Assembly: GCA_016787375.1 (NCBI GenBank)
Contig: JAEUUM010000058.1
Location: 1-6,858, forward strand
Length of the DNA: 6,858 nucleotides
DNA from: Saprospiraceae bacterium
Lineage (GTDB): Bacteria > Bacteroidota > Bacteroidia > Chitinophagales > Saprospiraceae
Reading direction: 5' to 3'
Shown: positions 3,762-6,858 of the stretch, piece by piece
Numbering within the stretch: the stretch's first letter is position 1
How the letters are laid out: each line of letters begins with the position of its first letter
Made by a program: the position numbers and the translations under genes
The notes under the pieces: model-generated
The model's input: only the letters and a program-made list of their open reading frames with translations
Databases searched by the model: none
Told to the model about the DNA's origin: nothing

Positions 3762-6152
3762 CTAAACTCCAATCTTCCTTCTCAATCTCTTCACCCAGGT
3801 TTTCCATTTTGGCGCTTCATCATCGTTGTAGTAACCATAGCCGTATCCGTATCCATATCCGTATCCGTAACCGTATCCATAACCGTACCCGACTTTCGGA
3901 TTTACGCCATTGAATACCAGGCCTAAGTGTTTAAATTTATTTTGCTGGTAATATTCTTCAAGAAGCTTTACCTGGAATTTTGAAGTTACTTTATATCTGA
4001 CCACAAACAAGGTACTGTCAACCAGTGGTGCAAGCAAAAATGCATCAGTCACCAGCCCCACAGGTGGCGTATCAATCAGTACATAGTCAAATTGCTTTCT
4101 AAGTTCATTTATCAATTCTCCAATCCGGTCGTTGGTAAGCAGTTCTGCCGGATTCGGTGGCAATGGGCCACAATTAATGTAATACAGGTTTTCCTGGCCT
4201 TTATATTTTTGAATAAGTTCACCGATGTTGGTCTGTCCTACCAGATATTGAGTGAGGCCTTTTTCGGGGGTCTCCGGCTGAAGGTATCTGATCAGTTTTG
4301 GTTTACGAAGGTCAAGCTCAATTACAATGGTCTTTTTACCAGCAATGGCAAATGCCATACCCATATTAAGGGTAATGAAACTCTTTCCTTCGCCACTCAT
4401 ACTCGAAGTAAACATGATAACCTGATTGTTGCTGCCGGCTGTAAGGTAGTTGAGATTGGTACGCACCAACCTGAATGCTTCAGCAATTCCCGACCGGCTA
4501 TTGGCTTTGACAACTATCTGCTCACCCGCCTTTTTGATTGGAATAGATCCAACAATCGGCGTATTGGTAATGCTTTGAAGATCTTTCAGATTTTCGATTT
4601 TATTTTTCAAAGCTTCGATGAGGGTGATTATACCAAGCGGTACTGCCAATCCTAGAAACATAAAAATTAAATAGGTCTGCCTTCTGTTCGGCGAAACAGG
4701 GTTTCTTTTTGCTCTAGCCGGATCTACCAATCGCGAATTTGAAACGGCAACAGCCAGTGACAAGGCGGTTTCTTCTCTTTTTTGAAGCAAATAAAGATAA
4801 AGTGTCTCTTTGATGTTTCGCTGTCTGTTTATCTCCAGCATTTCTTTCTCTTTGCGTGGCATGGCTTTTACCCTGGCTTCAAGGAAGGAATTTTTAGATT
4901 TTATCTTATTGCGTGAAATATTCAGATCGCGTTGTATGTTGTCGATGTTTTGGATGATGTTTGAGCGCAAGTTGCGAAGTTGGTTTTCCAGAGTCACCAA
5001 AGCAGGGTTGTTGCCTTTTTGTGATTTGATTGTTCGTTCTCTCTCTGCCAACAATTCATTGAATTTCTGAAGTAACCCACCCAATGTCAGGTTGTTGATG
5101 GCAAGGTTTGACGGGACAAATTCAAATGAATTTGAATCTTTTTTCAGATAATCTTTGATGGAACCCAGTATACTCAACTGAATATCAAATTCTGAAAGTT
5201 GCTTATCATATTCAGTAACCTGATCCAGAATTCGTTCAGATTCATCGGTCAGGTCAAACACTTCGTTGGTGGTTCTGTAATTTTGAATTCCCTTTTCTAC
5301 TTCATTGAGTTCTTTTGTCAGGAGGTTGATTCGTGAATCAAGAAAATCAAGGGTTTTGGTTGCAACTTTATTCTTGTCGTTGATGGCTGCATTGTTGTAG
5401 AGTTCTACCAACTTGGTTAAGATATCTATTGCTTTCTCAGGGCTCTCATCTATCATGCTTAACTCAAGAACAGTAGATTGGCTTACGATGGTCCCTACCT
5501 TTAATGCAGAAGCATATCCTGCTGCAACATCCTGTGGGTTTGAGATGGCAATTTTATAAGAATACTCAGGATTATCATTTACACCAATAAAAGTCAAGGT
5601 GATAATTCCCCAAGGAAATTTCAGAGCCTGCCCAAATTCATGTATTTCTGTATTTCCGCCGAGGTTTAGGTTGTATTTATTGCCACCAATTGGTTTCACC
5701 TCAAACGAAACTCCATAAGATTCCTTTGTGAGACTATCGGCTGTAAGTAAAATCGGACTACTTTTATAAGCTTCACTGGTTTTGATTCTTCCAATGGTGT
5801 AATAGGTGAAATTTAATCCAAGTTTATTTACCACTTCTTCCATCAGCATCCTGGATTTTAAAATCTGGATTTCGTTTTCGATGTTTTTGTTGGATGAAAG
5901 CAATGCCAGATCTGAAAATACAGTTTCTTCAGAAAGGTTTGTACTAGCTCCCTTTTTATCATCCTTTATGAGTACGGTAGATTTCACCTCGTACATTGGT
6001 ACTTTGTATCGGAGGTAGGTCCAGGCACCTGCACCGGCCAGAATAAGGCAAAGCAAAATGAATGGCCAATACCTCAGATATTTAAACAGCAGCGTCTGCA
6101 GTTCATTTTCCTGATGGTCTTTCGGTTTATTTAGTAGTTGAGGGATTTCCAA
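3762..6152 (-). CDS. wzc: Wzc-like polysaccharide co-polymerase / tyrosine autokinase (BY-kinase)
   Basis: A 796-residue inner-membrane protein that controls polysaccharide chain length and export with Wza. Order: first membrane helix (about 29-47); Wzz-type periplasmic domain; long coiled-coil region (about 265-430); GNVR-type segment (431-490, MPRKEKEMLEINRQ then SRLVDPARAKRNPVSPNR); second helix (about 494-515). The cytoplasmic kinase has Walker A SSMSGEGKS (Lys590), Walker A' VIELDLRKP (Asp614; the first canonical Asp is Glu612) and Walker B YVLIDTPP (Asp694). The C-terminus is a tyrosine cluster written as (GY)10Y (755-775), followed by a basic tail. The start must be TTG at 6152-6150, because no in-frame ATG precedes the first helix. 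It lies 12 bp after the wza stop in the same frame. The polymer made cannot be deduced. Confidence 0.95.
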   Translation of the reverse strand: MEIPQLLNKPKDHQENELQTLLFKYLRYWPFILLCLILAGAGAWTYLRYKVPMYEVKSTVLIKDDKKGASTNLSEETVFSDLALLSSNKNIENEIQILKSRMLMEEVVNKLGLNFTYYTIGRIKTSEAYKSSPILLTADSLTKESYGVSFEVKPIGGNKYNLNLGGNTEIHEFGQALKFPWGIITLTFIGVNDNPEYSYKIAISNPQDVAAGYASALKVGTIVSQSTVLELSMIDESPEKAIDILTKLVELYNNAAINDKNKVATKTLDFLDSRINLLTKELNEVEKGIQNYRTTNEVFDLTDESERILDQVTEYDKQLSEFDIQLSILGSIKDYLKKDSNSFEFVPSNLAINNLTLGGLLQKFNELLAERERTIKSQKGNNPALVTLENQLRNLRSNIIQNIDNIQRDLNISRNKIKSKNSFLEARVKAMPRKEKEMLEINRQRNIKETLYLYLLQKREETALSLAVAVSNSRLVDPARAKRNPVSPNRRQTYLIFMFLGLAVPLGIITLIEALKNKIENLKDLQSITNTPIVGSIPIKKAGEQIVVKANSRSGIAEAFRLVRTNLNYLTAGSNNQVIMFTSSMSGEGKSFITLNMGMAFAIAGKKTIVIELDLRKPKLIRYLQPETPEKGLTQYLVGQTNIGELIQKYKGQENLYYINCGPLPPNPAELLTNDRIGELINELRKQFDYVLIDTPPVGLVTDAFLLAPLVDSTLFVVRYKVTSKFQVKLLEEYYQQNKFKHLGLVFNGVNPKVGYGYGYGYGYGYGYGYGYGYYNDDEAPKWKTWVKRLRRKIGV
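3828..3890 (-). repeat. Hexanucleotide repeat encoding the (GY)10Y tail of Wzc
   Basis: Ten GGN-TAY units in tandem plus one extra TAC codon, seen on the plus strand as variants of CCGTAT. Gly codons GGA, GGT, GGC and GGG and both Tyr codons are mixed, so the repeat is degenerate rather than a pure microsatellite. Changes of one unit would keep the frame and alter the number of phosphorylatable tyrosines. Confidence 0.9.
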
Positions 6153-6164
6153 ATCGGTTGAACT

Positions 6165-6858
6165 TTAGAATATAGTGACTAATAAGGTTAACATGGTTAC
6201 GGCCACAGTTAACCAGGGTAATATCTTCGTGCTCTGGTCAGCGATGGTATTGGCTTTTTGTTTAATAGGTTCTACGTAAATTACATCATTTTGTGCCAGA
6301 TAAAAATATGGTGAATTGAAGACATCTTTGTCCTTAAGGTTTATCCTCCCAAATTCACGTTTGCCATTAACTTCTCTTATGACCAAAATGTTGTCTCTTT
6401 TGCCATAAGTGGTCAGGTCACCTGCCAGACCGATTGCTTCGAGCAGATTGATCTTTTGGTCAGGAATGGTATAGGTAGCAGGATGTGCCACTTCACCGAT
6501 AACAGTGATTCTGAAATTCATGAACCTCACCATAACCACCGGATCAACCAATTGCTGGCTTACCAGTTGTTGTACTTTATTTTTGGCTTCTGAAATGGTC
6601 ATGCCTCCGATTTGAATTCGACCCAATACCGGAAAATCAATATAGCCTTCTGCATCTACCAAATAACCTCCGGGTGTTGATATACTTGCAACTGCACCTT
6701 GAGCAGCAGCCGAATTGAAGCTAATATTATAAGGAGCCGCTGATGCCATATCAAAACTATGTACGGTAATAGACAGGATATCATCCGGTTGAATAATAAG
6801 AACCGGTTGAGTTAGGTTGCTTTTTGATAATGTTTCCCAATCAGGTCCTTCCTGAAAA
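6165..6858 (-). CDS. wza: Wza-like outer-membrane polysaccharide export protein (N-terminus outside window)
   Basis: 230 codons are open to the window edge. The visible part starts FQEGPDWETLSKSNL, so only the lipoprotein signal peptide and a few residues are probably missing; the first in-frame ATG inside the window (6749-6747) is within the domain and is not the start. The Poly_export domain follows: VLIIQPDDILSITVHSFD, then GYLVDAEGYIDFPVLGRI and the ISEAKNKVQQLV helix. An SLBB domain comes next (FRITVIGEVAHPATYTI through AIGLAGDLTTYGKRDNILVI, ending NDVIYVEPI). A single C-terminal hydrophobic helix, LPWLTVAVTMLTLLVTIF, would cross the outer membrane as in Wza octamers. It is the first gene of the wza-wzc pair in the window. 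Stop TAA is at 6167-6165. Confidence 0.93.
   Translation of the reverse strand, partial: FQEGPDWETLSKSNLTQPVLIIQPDDILSITVHSFDMASAAPYNISFNSAAAQGAVASISTPGGYLVDAEGYIDFPVLGRIQIGGMTISEAKNKVQQLVSQQLVDPVVMVRFMNFRITVIGEVAHPATYTIPDQKINLLEAIGLAGDLTTYGKRDNILVIREVNGKREFGRINLKDKDVFNSPYFYLAQNDVIYVEPIKQKANTIADQSTKILPWLTVAVTMLTLLVTIF

Noticed and set aside
4092..4655. Plus-strand 187-codon open frame inside wzc
   Set aside because: It is antisense to the kinase domain of Wzc, which has all catalytic motifs; the translation shows no family features.
4810..5070. Plus-strand 86-codon frame, and a similar one at 5806-6018
   Set aside because: Both are antisense to the periplasmic part of Wzc and look like composition artefacts.

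Overview
The window looks like an accessory polysaccharide-export locus from the phylum Bacteroidota. The reasons are AT-rich intergenic DNA, a Wzc-type kinase and Wza-type porin of the Bacteroidota style, near-absence of Shine-Dalgarno sequences, and small partner proteins (a DUF6922-like protein and a 71-residue 'KLDKTxFK' protein) that I associate with this phylum. The phylum call rests on recall of families, not on a search.

Everything coding is on the minus strand, so transcription runs from high to low coordinates. First come a Wza-like outer-membrane polysaccharide export protein (6165-6858, 5' end outside the window) and, 12 bp later in the same reading frame, a Wzc-like chain-length regulator and tyrosine autokinase (3762-6152) with a (GY)10Y tail. 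At the far end (1-510) lies the start of a Wzm-like ABC-2 permease for polysaccharide or O-antigen export, cut by the window edge.

Between these export genes sits a 3.2 kb cargo block (about 511-3761). It holds three different two-gene modules, each with a polymerase-beta-fold nucleotidyltransferase and a small partner: (i) MNT-type NTase plus HEPN protein (2899-3635), (ii) DUF6922-like protein plus AbiEii-type NTase (1728-2626), (iii) 71-aa protein plus DUF6036-like NTase (670-1268). All three have overlapping genes and look like toxin-antitoxin or phage-defence pairs. Activity is inferred from motifs only.

The most striking non-coding signal is a 66-bp structured repeat (619-684, 1633-1712, 2813-2878) found once at the 3' end of each module. 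Each copy has two hairpins sharing a GTC-WGAA-GAC core with loop centres exactly 29 bp apart; two of the three copies also have CCAAG/CTTGG outer arms. Copy 2 carries an additional hairpin. Copy 1 runs into the DUF6036-like NTase, supplies its last codons and stop, and appears to have removed its conserved C-terminus. The module-plus-3'-repeat layout resembles a cassette array, although no recombinase is visible.

The remaining intergenic DNA holds a gene-free block (1269-1519) that I think is a recurrent Bacteroidota intergenic sequence, a possible EKT-repeat coding remnant (1520-1684), a 9-bp tandem repeat upstream of the permease, and a cluster of three further hairpins (2695-2794).
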